Shown: in pieces, positions 46,801-55,274 of the stretch
How the letters are laid out: each line of letters begins with the position of its first letter
Position numbering within the stretch: position 1 is the first letter of the stretch
NCBI GenBank assembly: GCA_963729695.1
Contig: CAVSOT010000004.1
Span: 1-64,000, forward strand
Direction of reading: 5' to 3'
Origin: PALSA-693 sp963729695
GTDB lineage: Bacteria > Actinomycetota > Acidimicrobiia > Acidimicrobiales > Palsa-688
DNA: 64,000 nt
Program-made: the position numbers and the translations under genes
The notes under the pieces: generated by a model
Database searches by the model: none
The model's input: only the letters and a program-made list of their open reading frames with translations
What the model was told of the DNA's origin: nothing

Positions 46801-47430
46801 ATGGACGAGACGGGGTCTAGCGAGGTGGACATAGCGGGACTCCCTCGCATTCGGCCGCTCTCATACGATGAGGTAGACCCAGAGACTCAGGCGCTGTGGA
46901 ACCAGAGCCCCGGAGGCCGATCCGATCCGCGCGCAAACGTCATCGTGGGTACGTTCATGTGGAACCCTGAGCTGGCGCGTGTTCGCTCGGCATTTGTGGG
47001 TTACGTGAAGGACTCAACTTGTCTCCCCCTACGCGATCGTGAGCTCGCGATCCTTCGCACGGCCTGGAGGTGCGGCGCCGACTTTATGTGGGAGATGCAC
47101 ACAGAGATCGGTCTCCAATGCGGGCTCGCCCAAGAAGAGATCGAACGGGTCGGTGCGGGACCGGACCACGATGCATGGACCCCCCAAGAGTCCGCGGTGC
47201 TTCGGTCGATGGACGAGCTGCACGACTTCAGCCGTATCGCCGACTCGACGTGGAAGGTGCTCGCAGGCATGTACGACAATGGTCAGCTGATCGAGCTGAT
47301 CACGCTCGCTGGCAGCTACCACGTGATGGCGTACACGATGGGCGCGGTCGGGATCCGCCCCCCCTCCGGAGAGAGCCCCAACCTTCCGGGGAACCGATTC
47401 CTGTTCCCCAAGTTCAGTTCGAAGCATTGA
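46801..47430 (+). CDS. Carboxymuconolactone decarboxylase family protein
   Basis: A 209-residue AhpD/CMD-like protein. IVGTFMWNPELARVRSAFVG, LPLRDRELAILRTAWRCGAD and FMWEMHTEIGLQCGLAQEEI are the core, followed by QLIELITLAGSYHVMAYTMG and a proline-rich C-terminal GIRPPSGESPNLPGNRF. This subtype (single Cys, Arg/His-rich) is common next to P450, SDR and LLM genes in actinobacterial degradation clusters. ATG 46801 has GGGAGG upstream and is preferred to 46756. The frame is intact. Confidence 0.85.
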   Translation: MDETGSSEVDIAGLPRIRPLSYDEVDPETQALWNQSPGGRSDPRANVIVGTFMWNPELARVRSAFVGYVKDSTCLPLRDRELAILRTAWRCGADFMWEMHTEIGLQCGLAQEEIERVGAGPDHDAWTPQESAVLRSMDELHDFSRIADSTWKVLAGMYDNGQLIELITLAGSYHVMAYTMGAVGIRPPSGESPNLPGNRFLFPKFSSKH

Positions 47431-47514
47431 GGGTCTTGATTGCCGGAGTGGCTCTTGAGATCGCGCACTACCAGGAGTGGAGCTTTCGAAGTCACTTAGT
47501 GGTCCGAGTTGGGT

Positions 47515-48235
47515 GAAACTCCCAATGCCACGTCGAGCCCGCACGAGGTAGATCTTCTCGATGTCTGCTTCCCGGGCTGCCAACTCGGACCCTGGGACCT
47601 CGGCCCGAATGAGTCCCTCGTTCATGATCAGGGCCCGATCGACCACGGTTTCGGCGTAGTGGATGTGCTGTTCCACAAGCAGCACTCCTGTCGAGCTGGC
47701 CTCTGCGATGGATCGGAGCCGGTCGAAGATCCTTTCGCAGGAGGGCGGGCGCCAAGCCGAAAGAGAGCTCGTCGATCAAGAGGGCCACTGGATGCCGACA
47801 TACCGCCCTGACCAAGGCCAGCATTTGCTCTTCCCCGCCGCTCAGGAGCCCGGCTCGGAGGGCCAGTTTCGATTGCAACTCCGGGAACAGATCGAGCGCT
47901 TCCGCTAGATCCGCCTCGGCCAGTTCCAGATTCTGCTTCACCGTGAGGGAGGGAAAAATGCTACGACCCTCGAGCACTATGCCGATTCTCTCCCTGCCTC
48001 GGCGATATGCCGGGCCCTCGAGCGTGATTCCGTCCACCAACACCTCCCCTCCGTAGCGCCCGAGGAATCCGGCGATCGCCATCAAGGTGGTCGTCTTGCC
48101 GGCGCCGTTCCGCCCGATCAGGCGGACGATCTCCCCGCGGCTCACATGGAAAGCGACGTTGTGGACGACAGCGAGCGCACCGGAGCCAGCCGTGAGCCCA
48201 CGAACCTCCAAGGCGTGCACATCGGTCAAATCGAC
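47515..48235 (-). CDS. livF: LivF-type branched-chain amino-acid ABC transporter ATPase (frameshifted)
   Basis: An ATPase of the hydrophobic-amino-acid uptake transporter family (HAAT), reading minus. It shows LEVRGLTAGSGALAVVHNVA, Walker A LIGRNGAGKTTTLMAIAGFL, the Q-loop region IGIVLEGRSIFPSLTVKQNL (Gln replaced by Leu in VLEGR), signature LSGGEEQMLALVRA and Walker B VALLIDELSFGLAP. Near 47700-47750 the frame shifts; VEQHIHYAETVVDRALIMNE and AADIEKIYL-type ending follow in another frame. Repaired length is about 240 residues, as expected. The permease and LivG genes are absent here. The exact start near 48235 is unclear. Confidence 0.75.
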
Positions 48236-48721
48236 CCCTCTCGTGCCGTCGGACCAGCGACGACTGTAGCTCGCAGCCGGGATCCCACCTGCCTGGGCGG
48301 TCCAAAGCGGCTCATCTGGAGGAATGCCTTGGACCGATTCTGTCCGGGATTGCGCACCAGAATGATCTGGATGGACTCCGGGTGGAGGACACCACTGGCG
48401 CCGTCGGTTGTGGCGCCTCCCCGAACAGCCCTGCCATAACGGCGTGGCCGTGCTCCCGGCCTGCGGCGGCGGCATTCGGTCCTCGGTTACTGAGGCAAAC
48501 CGTCCGGCGTCCTCCAGGTGCGCCTACGTGCTCCCGACGGGCACTCTCCGAGCCGACTCTAGGTCCAGCCGTCGTCCTTCAGAGCCGCGTCCACCGCGGT
48601 GCATACGATGACCTGCCACCGCCAACGAGGAGATCGAGCATGTCGACTCTTCCTTAAAGTCTCTCGTTGTGGGTCCCCTTGCGAGCGCAGGAATCAAGCA
48701 AGATGACTGACCTGGTCACGG
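48236..48721. other. Gene-poor stretch
   Basis: No gene supported between LivF and the SDR gene. Confidence 0.4.
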
Positions 48722-49471
48722 TCATAACATGTAGTTGCCTCCGTTGACGTTGATGATTGCGCCATTGACTCCTGAGGCGAGGTCGGAGCAGAGCCAGACG
48801 ATTGCGCTGGCCTGCTCCTCGGGCGTCATGAACCGACCGGGGACAAGCGTGTCGGCGACCGCTGGATCGAGATGGGCGGGGTCGTACCAGCGTTCTGACG
48901 GGGTGTAGCCGGGAGCGACCACGTTGACGCGCACGCCCTGCCGTGCGTACTCGAGGGCGATTACCCGAGTCATGCCAACAAGGCCGGCTTTGGCGGCCGT
49001 GTAGGCGGCGTGCCCGTCGAAGGCGCGAAACGCGGCGTCAGATGCCACGTTCACAATGGCGCCGCCACCCTGCGGCACCATAATTCGGAGCGCCTCTTGG
49101 CAGCAGAAGAACACGCCACGCAGATTTACCGACAAGAGGTGGTCCCAGAACTCCTCCGTCACGTCGGGCACCTTCGAGTGCGGATAGATGCCGGCGACGT
49201 TGGCGACGACGTCGAGGCGGCCGAAGCGCTGGTTGACCGCGGCGAGCGCCGAGCGGATCTCCGCTGGCTTGGAGAGATCCACCTTGTAGACCATGGTCTC
49301 CACACCGGCGGCATCGATCTCCTTCGCGACGCGGGTGGCGCCGTTATCATCGACGTCAAAGAGGGCGACGTTCGCTCGCTCGGTTCCGAGCCCGATAGCG
49401 GTCGCCCTGCCCATCCCACTTGCCGCGCCGGTCACGACCGCTGTCTTCCCGGACAACCCCATGAGTGCCAT
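48722..49471 (-). CDS. Short-chain dehydrogenase/reductase
   Basis: A complete 249-residue classical SDR that oxidises or reduces an alcohol/ketone with NAD(P). KTAVVTGAASGMGRATAIGL is the cofactor site, NVAGIYPHS the NNAG-like motif (as NVAG), IVNVASDAAF carries the catalytic Ser and YTAAKAGLVG the YxxxK pair. GRFMTPEEQASAIVWLCSDL and GAIINVNGG end it in the usual way. ATG 49471 has GGAGG nine bases upstream; the ORF's earlier start at 49486 overlaps that site. Likely part of the local degradation functions. Confidence 0.92.
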   Translation of the reverse strand: MALMGLSGKTAVVTGAASGMGRATAIGLGTERANVALFDVDDNGATRVAKEIDAAGVETMVYKVDLSKPAEIRSALAAVNQRFGRLDVVANVAGIYPHSKVPDVTEEFWDHLLSVNLRGVFFCCQEALRIMVPQGGGAIVNVASDAAFRAFDGHAAYTAAKAGLVGMTRVIALEYARQGVRVNVVAPGYTPSERWYDPAHLDPAVADTLVPGRFMTPEEQASAIVWLCSDLASGVNGAIINVNGGNYML

Positions 49472-49715
49472 CGAAATAACCTCCACGAAAGATGTGTAAC
49501 GGGATGCAGTCCGGCAGAGAGGCCGGCGCAGAGAGCATTGACTTCAGCAGTTCTCTAGATTACCGTCCTCATCAACTAGCAAAATACTCTCACTCTTCTT
49601 GGACCTTTACAAACAAGCACTTTTCGGTCGGTCCGATGGCGAGATCGAAAGGCGTTGTCGGCAGGCGGGTGTCATAGACGGCTCCCACTTGACATCCTTC
49701 CGAGCATCGATCTCG

Positions 49716-50424
49716 TTAGGGAATTTCGATGCCCAGAGCGGTGCGCGTAGGTTCGGTGTACAGCCGCGCCGCCTCCGCTTCCGTTCGGGGATCTTCACTC
49801 GGCGCGTGATGCTGGTTGGGAGCGCAGTACAGCTCACCCGGCACTCCTGCGGCCAGCAGCCGCAACGCGTAGTGGATATCCTCGTCACTCAGAGGGCCAA
49901 GTCCATTGACCTTAATGAACCCGGGCGTCAGTCCTCGCAGATCGCTGGATCGCCCGGGGGCGGCATAGGGCGAAGTACCGTCCGGGTCGGCGTCGGCCCC
50001 CCAGGTACTGCTCCCACATTGCTCTGGCCTTCTGACCGCTAAAGAGCGGCCCCTAATCAAACTGACGCATCGATGCCGTGTCGCAGCGATCGTCAATGAC
50101 GCGATCCTGTAGGGCCTGGAAGGAGATGGTCGGTCCACGGCGGTCCCGAGCCATTAGGGTAACGGCTGCGGCCAGCGCCCCGCCAGTAGTCGTGCTTGTC
50201 ACCACCACACGTTTTTGGTCGTCGTCCAATGACTCAACCGCCCGGCGCAAGCTTGTGTAGCAGTCCTCGACACCGGCGGGAAACGTGGCTTCGGTCGAAG
50301 GACGATAGTCCACCGAGACGACGGTGGCGGCGAGCATGGCCAAGCGGCTCGGGCGGGCCGGGAAGATGAGACGAACCCGAAACGTCCGTCGAAGCGGAGG
50401 ACCCGTCCTGCGTCGTCTCATCAC
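49716..50424 (-). pseudogene. Alpha/beta hydrolase (hormone-sensitive-lipase-like), 5'-truncated and frameshifted
   Basis: The frames read TVVSVDYRPSTEATFPAGVE, DCYTSLRRAVESLDDDQKRV and ALAAAVTLMARDRRGPTISF, then after a shift near 50055 FIKVNGLGPLSDEDIHYALR and LLAAGVPGELYCAPNQHHAP. This is Abhydrolase_3. The nucleophile elbow, normally G-x-S-A-G-G, reads TSTTTGGAL, so the Ser is not present. The N-terminal HGGG oxyanion segment is missing because the 5' end is lost. Confidence 0.7.
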
Positions 50425-51105
50425 GTGCGTGGATCCCGAAGCACGGTATTCTCCAGGCTATTGCTTATTCAGGACCGCTCGGTTCGCTCGGCCGCTACAA
50501 CCCAAAGACAACTCTTGCCTCTAATCGAGTTTCGCTTGCCCATCGAAGGTGTAAGGCAAACTCATGCCTTGGTGACGGTTGCCCACCAGGTGATGAGCTA
50601 CGATTCCGGTGAATATCGATGAGAATATTGGTGCGCGCGGTCTGGGTATGTTTGCTGTGCGCCATCGCTTTTAACCGCGACATCTACCAGTGTCGCTCAC
50701 GCCGCCGAAGAACTGGGAGACCTTCTTTTCGAACCATTTACGGCCGTTGTCCGAAACGGAGCGCTGAGCATAGCGAATGGCGGCAAATGCACTTGTGTCC
50801 CGACCGGCTCCTCATAGAGCAGTACGCACTGGCGGTATTGTCTAGCCGATACGGGAACCGCCCGGTGGTGATCGGGGCGACACTTTGTCCGACGCTACTA
50901 AGTCGAGATTGAACGAGCTAGGGCGGTGAGAGTGTCTAAGCTAAGCCGGGCTCGGTTCTTCGCTGAACTCGTGCAAGGCCAGGCGAACTATGATCGGCCA
51001 TCGCCCAACCACAGCGTCCTACGACCGCGGCGCTGAGCGGTCGCTCGGCTCGCGGGAACTCGAGGCGGGCGAGATCGTCAACCCAAGACAATATCGGGAG
51101 GCGAG
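50425..51105. other. Gene-poor stretch upstream of the kinase gene
   Basis: No gene supported. A ribosome binding site (GGGAGG) precedes 51106. Confidence 0.4.
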
Positions 51106-52188
51106 ATGTTTGATGCGAGCTATTTCCCTCTGCCGATCACCGTCGAGGAGATCACGTCCGATTGGCTCACTGCCGCGCTGCGTACGCGTGCGCCAGGCGT
51201 GACGGTGCTCGGATTCGAAGTCGTGAACGTGATCAACACCACATCGACGAAGGTGCGGCTTCGTCTCGACCGCGATGAGAGGGCAGTCGACGCCGGTATA
51301 CCGGAGCTCGTCATCGTAAAGGGCGGCTTTCAGGAGCACAGCCGTGGACTGGCGCATATGCATCTCCGGGAGGTGCGCGGCTATCGCGACGTTTTTCCCG
51401 AGGTGCCGCTGCCCACGCCCACGTGCTTCTTCGCCGATTTCGACCCGGAGCGCCAGCAGGGCATCATCATCATGGAGGACCTCGTCACCCGCGGCGTGCA
51501 GTTCTGCCACGCCACGAAGCCGCAATCGTACGAACAGGTCGCGCGGCGGCTCTCGGTCCTGGCAGCCTTCCATGCGAGAACATGGGACAGTCCAGAGCTG
51601 TTGCACGGAGGCAACTGGGCCGACCTTGTCGATTTCTTCGACGTCATGCGCCCGTTCTTCGACACGTACACCTCATCGGAGACCTGGGGGCGTTTTATCG
51701 CCGCCCCACGCGGCGTGGCGACATCTGTGCGCTTCCACGACCGCGACTGGCTGATCGACAGCTGGACGCGGGTCACGCGCTATGGCCAATCGTTGCCGCA
51801 ATGTGTCCTGCATGGCGACGTTCATCTCGGCAATCTCTACATCGACGCCGATGGCGGTCCCGGATTCCTGGACACGCTCGCCAGCCGAGGGCCGGCCATG
51901 CTCGAAGTCTCGTACCACGTTTCGGCCGCGGTCGACATCGCCGACCGGCCTCGCTGGGAAGGCGCCCTGATCGGTCACTATCTCGACGAGCTACAGCGGA
52001 ATGGTGCGGAGCCACCGCCCTTTGACCAGGCGATGCGTCAATACGCCATTTTCTTACTCTACGGGTTCTTCATCTGGATGACAACGGAATCGCACTACCA
52101 GATGGAATCGGTGAACACAGCGAATGCGGCCCGAGTGAATGCTGCGATGATCGATCACAACATCATGGGACTCGTATCTGCGATCTGA
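51106..52188 (+). CDS. Aminoglycoside-phosphotransferase/ecdysteroid-kinase-like protein
   Basis: A 360-residue kinase-fold protein. PELVIVKGGF contains the ATP-contact Lys; GIIIMEDLVTRGVQF is the hinge; VLHGDVHLGNLYIDADGG is the Brenner motif with catalytic Asp and Asn. The later metal-binding Asp is in FLDTLASRGP. Members phosphorylate small alcohols, and many next to degradation genes have unknown substrates, so antibiotic resistance is not implied. ATG 51106 with GGGAGG upstream. The frame is intact. Confidence 0.8.
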   Translation: MFDASYFPLPITVEEITSDWLTAALRTRAPGVTVLGFEVVNVINTTSTKVRLRLDRDERAVDAGIPELVIVKGGFQEHSRGLAHMHLREVRGYRDVFPEVPLPTPTCFFADFDPERQQGIIIMEDLVTRGVQFCHATKPQSYEQVARRLSVLAAFHARTWDSPELLHGGNWADLVDFFDVMRPFFDTYTSSETWGRFIAAPRGVATSVRFHDRDWLIDSWTRVTRYGQSLPQCVLHGDVHLGNLYIDADGGPGFLDTLASRGPAMLEVSYHVSAAVDIADRPRWEGALIGHYLDELQRNGAEPPPFDQAMRQYAIFLLYGFFIWMTTESHYQMESVNTANAARVNAAMIDHNIMGLVSAI

Positions 52189-52548
52189 AGGTGGCCGTTC
52201 GCTGACCCAATCCCTCGTCTTGGACTGGAGCAGGGGAACCCGACACTGCAACGGATCGCCGTCCGCAACGTCGTGCGGTAGAATGGCTGGCCTTCGGGGG
52301 CCACGAGGCAAAGTGATGAAGCCAGAACGCGCGGCCCTGGGTCTGGGCTCCGGTGCACGAATCGCCGGGTAGGTGGGGCGACACAGATATGCCCGTCGGG
52401 CCGACCTGGTAGGCACATGCCGCACCACACTTGCACCACAAGAAGGGGCAAGAGTCGGTGTCGAAGGGTCACCAAGGGTCAGGCCGAAACGCCCTCTGAG
52501 CAGGACTTTCTCGTTTTCGTGCAGGTCAGGGCGCGGCCTTGCACCGAA

Positions 52549-52588
52549 CTGATAATGCTGAGGTCGGTGGTTCGATTCCACCTAGCCC
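52549..52588 (+). repeat. 40-bp direct repeat: 3' half of tRNA-Ile(GAU), putative att site (right copy)
   Basis: Identical to 29086-29125 from CTGATAATGC to CCACCTAGCCC and in the same orientation. The preceding bases (GCACCGAA) cannot form the other side of the anticodon stem, so this copy also lacks the 5' half. The last acceptor base is followed by ACAAAA instead of the CACC of the left copy. Confidence 0.8.
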
Positions 52589-52592
52589 ACAA

Positions 52593-52955
52593 AATCCCAG
52601 GTAGAAGGCGGCGATATCCCGGCGGACCGACACGAGAAGGTCGATGACCCGGCCGTGCTCATCGACCGCCCGGTACACGTATCGCTACACACCAGCGACT
52701 TTCACATACGTATCGTCGACGAACCAGCGACACCGGCTGTGTGTCGGCAGGGGCCGGCGGCCTCGACGGCCTGAGCGCTGAAGGGGTCTGGAGTGCTGGA
52801 CCCAGCGGTACAGCGTGACATGGTCGACCTCGATTCCACGCTCCGCGAGCAGCCCCTCGAGATCCCGGTACGACAGCCCGAAGCGCAGATACCACCGGAC
52901 CGGCAGCAAGATCACATCAGACGGGAACCTGTAGCCCGCGAAGGCCGATCTTCTG
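52593..52955 (-). pseudogene. IS6-family transposase, N-terminal remnant
   Basis: The minus strand reads SAFAGYRFPSDVILLPVRWY, LRFGLSYRDLEGLLAERGIE, VDHVTLYRWVQ and WFVDDTYVKVAGV, then a TAG replaces a Trp codon, followed by RYVYRAVDEHGRVIDLLVSV. It is the N-terminal half of the same transposase whose C-terminal half lies at 20640-21310; the overlap of about 200 bases is near-identical by eye. Confidence 0.8.
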
Positions 52956-53153
52956 ACTTCGACCGGGTGGCAGTGACGACGGGCTCTCAGGCCAACAGCC
53001 TCACGCCACCCAGCCCGACCTGCCAATGCAACAGACCTGTATCTCGTATTTCGGCGCGGCTCTTTTGAAAGGTTATCGTCCGGCCCGTCGAATGTCTCGG
53101 GCCGCCGAGTAGGGGAGCTAGGCCAGGTTGTCGTCCTGTAGGAGGGAGTGTTG

Positions 53154-53543
53154 TCAGCCGAACCAGTGTGAGGGTTCGATGCTTTCCGGCCGGTCGTCGC
53201 GAAGCGGATGGCCGCTTGTGGTGGCTTCGATGTGGGCGCGGGCTTGGTGCACGGACAGAAGGGCGCGACGGGTTTGGTGGTCGGCGTCAAGGATGACCAT
53301 GTGATCGGGGCCGAGGTCCGGTCTGGTCACCAGCAGGGCGAGCCTGGCGGCAACCACCTCCAGTTGTCCATGGGCCAGCGTGATTTCCGCCAGGGGGCTC
53401 CTCGGCGGCGTAGCGGGCGCCGCGTGCCTCCCCGGTGTGCCGCGCCGGGCTGCTGAGTGCATCGGGCGCGTGCGCGGTTGATCGATCGCGGTCGCGGCAG
53501 GCGGGGTGGCGGCCGAGGCGGGCGTGTCGGTGGTGCTCAGCAT
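53154..53543 (-). CDS. Hypothetical protein
   Basis: A 129-residue protein. The first 55 residues are Ala/Pro/Thr-rich and probably disordered; the rest (LAEITLAHGQLEVVAARLAL, DHMVILDADHQTRRALLSVH) is helical. I recognise no family. ATG 53543 has AAGGAG about 11 bases upstream. It lies next to an IS6 fragment, and similar small proteins occur in actinobacterial plasmids and integrated elements, but that is inference. Confidence 0.5.
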   Translation of the reverse strand: MLSTTDTPASAATPPAATAIDQPRTRPMHSAARRGTPGRHAAPATPPRSPLAEITLAHGQLEVVAARLALLVTRPDLGPDHMVILDADHQTRRALLSVHQARAHIEATTSGHPLRDDRPESIEPSHWFG

Positions 53544-54560
53544 CGGTTGTGCTTCTCCTTGTGTTTCACTTCGGTCGGGCATGGCCGGCGTCACTTATTG
53601 GAACGCCGCCGGGTGGGACGGGGATGCCGCTGATATGGAAGCGGTGTGGAGTCGGCGGATCGCAGTCAGGCTCCGCAGCCCGCGTGTGGCGGCGTGCAGG
53701 CGAGAGCGCGAACACGCCGACGGTCCGGCGCGGGGCCCTCCTGGCGGGAGGTGTGCCGGAGGTACAGGCGAACGGTGCGACCAGAACGACGAGTCGTATC
53801 AGCGCACTGAGTAGCAACGAAATAGAAAATCAAGTTCGAGTCAAATCTCGCCACCGTGGGGGGTTTGGCACAGGACACCGCGTCGCAGGCCCAGAACCGC
53901 TTGGCGACCCTATCGACACCGTCCGACTCCCTGTCGTCGCATGACTGATTTGCACCAGTCGAAACACGAACTCGGTCACCGGCCTGGTTCAGACCTTCTA
54001 CTACCCGTGCACGAACATCGTGACGGCCACTCCCCAGCCGGGCGCCGAGAGCCGCTCGATCTGCATGGCGGGCGAGTGAACTCCCAGATCCCTCCGGTCA
54101 ACGCCAGGAGGGATCTGTCCGGCCCGGTTAAGAGGGATAAGAGCGGGGCGAAGGGGCGGGACCACGCTCTTGACCGGGCCTGACAGAAGCTCCATCGACT
54201 CAGAGATCGAAGTGCGCTCGGTGATACGAGTATCACTCAGAGCGCGGACGCAGTCACGGCCCCGTATCGATAACCAGGACTGATTGGTTGCGTTCTGCCG
54301 CGTGGTTTGCAGGGGCCGGTACGTTCAGCGGGTGACGGTCATCCCGCCCGACCCGAGTGTTGGCGGCGGAGCGGAGTACCTCGCGAAGGCTCTCGCCGCT
54401 CGGCCGGAGGTTAACCGGAGAAGGTATTCGAGAAGATCGAGCAAGTCGCCAACCCCAATCTTGGAAGCCACGGAGCGTAGAGTCGCGACACTCACGGCTT
54501 GCGGGAGCTTGTCCACCGAGGTGACCTAGCTCCTCGCCACCGTAGAAGGCCCTGCGTGCT
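53544..54560. other. 1-kb stretch without a confident gene
   Basis: No intact gene recognised. The end (about 54290-54560) may contain scattered codons of the transposase N-terminus that follows. Confidence 0.35.
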
Positions 54561-54572
54561 CGGGCGATATAA

Positions 54573-55010
54573 GTGCCGGTCATCGACGACAGCGACGGGC
54601 TCATCGTCGATCGCGAAGTCATCTTGGCCAATCCCTCCGACGCGCCGCTGTTGGCCCCGGCCATCAGACGAATCAAAGCCCGCTTCTGTCGGTCTCCGCG
54701 CACAGTCACCGCGGATCGCGGCTATGGCGACGTCCAAGTCGACGCCGACCTACATGCCATCGGTGTCACCAACGTGGTCATTCCTCGCCGGGCCGGCCCA
54801 ACCAGGAGCGGGCCCGGCTGCAACGATCGGTCCGGTTCACCAAGCTCGTCAAGTGGCGCACCGGGTGCGCGGGGCGTCTCGCCACCCTCAAACGCAACTG
54901 GAGCTGGAACCGAACCCTCATGGACGGCCTCGACGGCATGACCATCTGGTGCGGGTGGTGTGTCCTGGCCAGGCCCACAACTCGATCAAGATCTCTGCGC
55001 TCACCCCCGA
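54573..55010 (+). pseudogene. ISNCY-like DDE transposase remnant
   Basis: The frame opens with DDSDGLIVDREVILANPSDA, PLLAPAIRRIKARFCRSPRT and VTADRGYGDVQVDADLHAIG (catalytic Asp). After a shift near 54795 it reads RFTKLVKWRTGCAGRLATLK and RNWSWNRTLMDGLDGMTIWC. This is the C-terminal core of ISNCY/IS1182-like transposases. The N-terminal part is missing or unreadable. Confidence 0.65.
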
Positions 55011-55231
55011 CCGACCATCCTCAAGATCACCCCATACCGTCACAACCAACACCGCCACGAGGAGGGACCTCATCGCCCGGAGAACCACCACCAGCCGTCC
55101 ACCCCGCCTGATCTCTCGCCCGTAGTCCTCCTCCCGCCCCCTGTCACCGGGAAACCCCGAAAGAGCGGGCCGGGAGAAGCCAAAACGGGCGAGAAACAAA
55201 CCCGCAGGGGCCCTCATCCCGGGCCTCGCCC

Positions 55232-55266
55232 AAAGAAGCCCCTCACCAGCCCGACTTTTTCGGGGC
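55232..55266 (-). terminator. Putative intrinsic terminator of the solute-binding protein gene
   Basis: Read on the minus strand, GCCCC (ending at 55266) pairs with GGGGC followed by TTCTTT, 10 bases after the stop codon of the gene ending at 55275. Nested GCCCCGA/TCGGGC pairing strengthens the hairpin. Confidence 0.4.
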
Positions 55267-55274
55267 GAAGTAAG

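Noticed and set aside
51106..52188. Antibiotic-resistance aminoglycoside kinase
   Set aside because: The Brenner motif is present, but the sequence is closer to the broad kinase group of unknown substrates; resistance cannot be inferred.
52054..52581. Minus-strand ORF beginning MESNHRPQHYQ
   Set aside because: This start is the well-known artefact of translating the antisense of a tRNA 3' end; the ORF overlaps the tRNA-Ile repeat and is antisense to the kinase gene's end.
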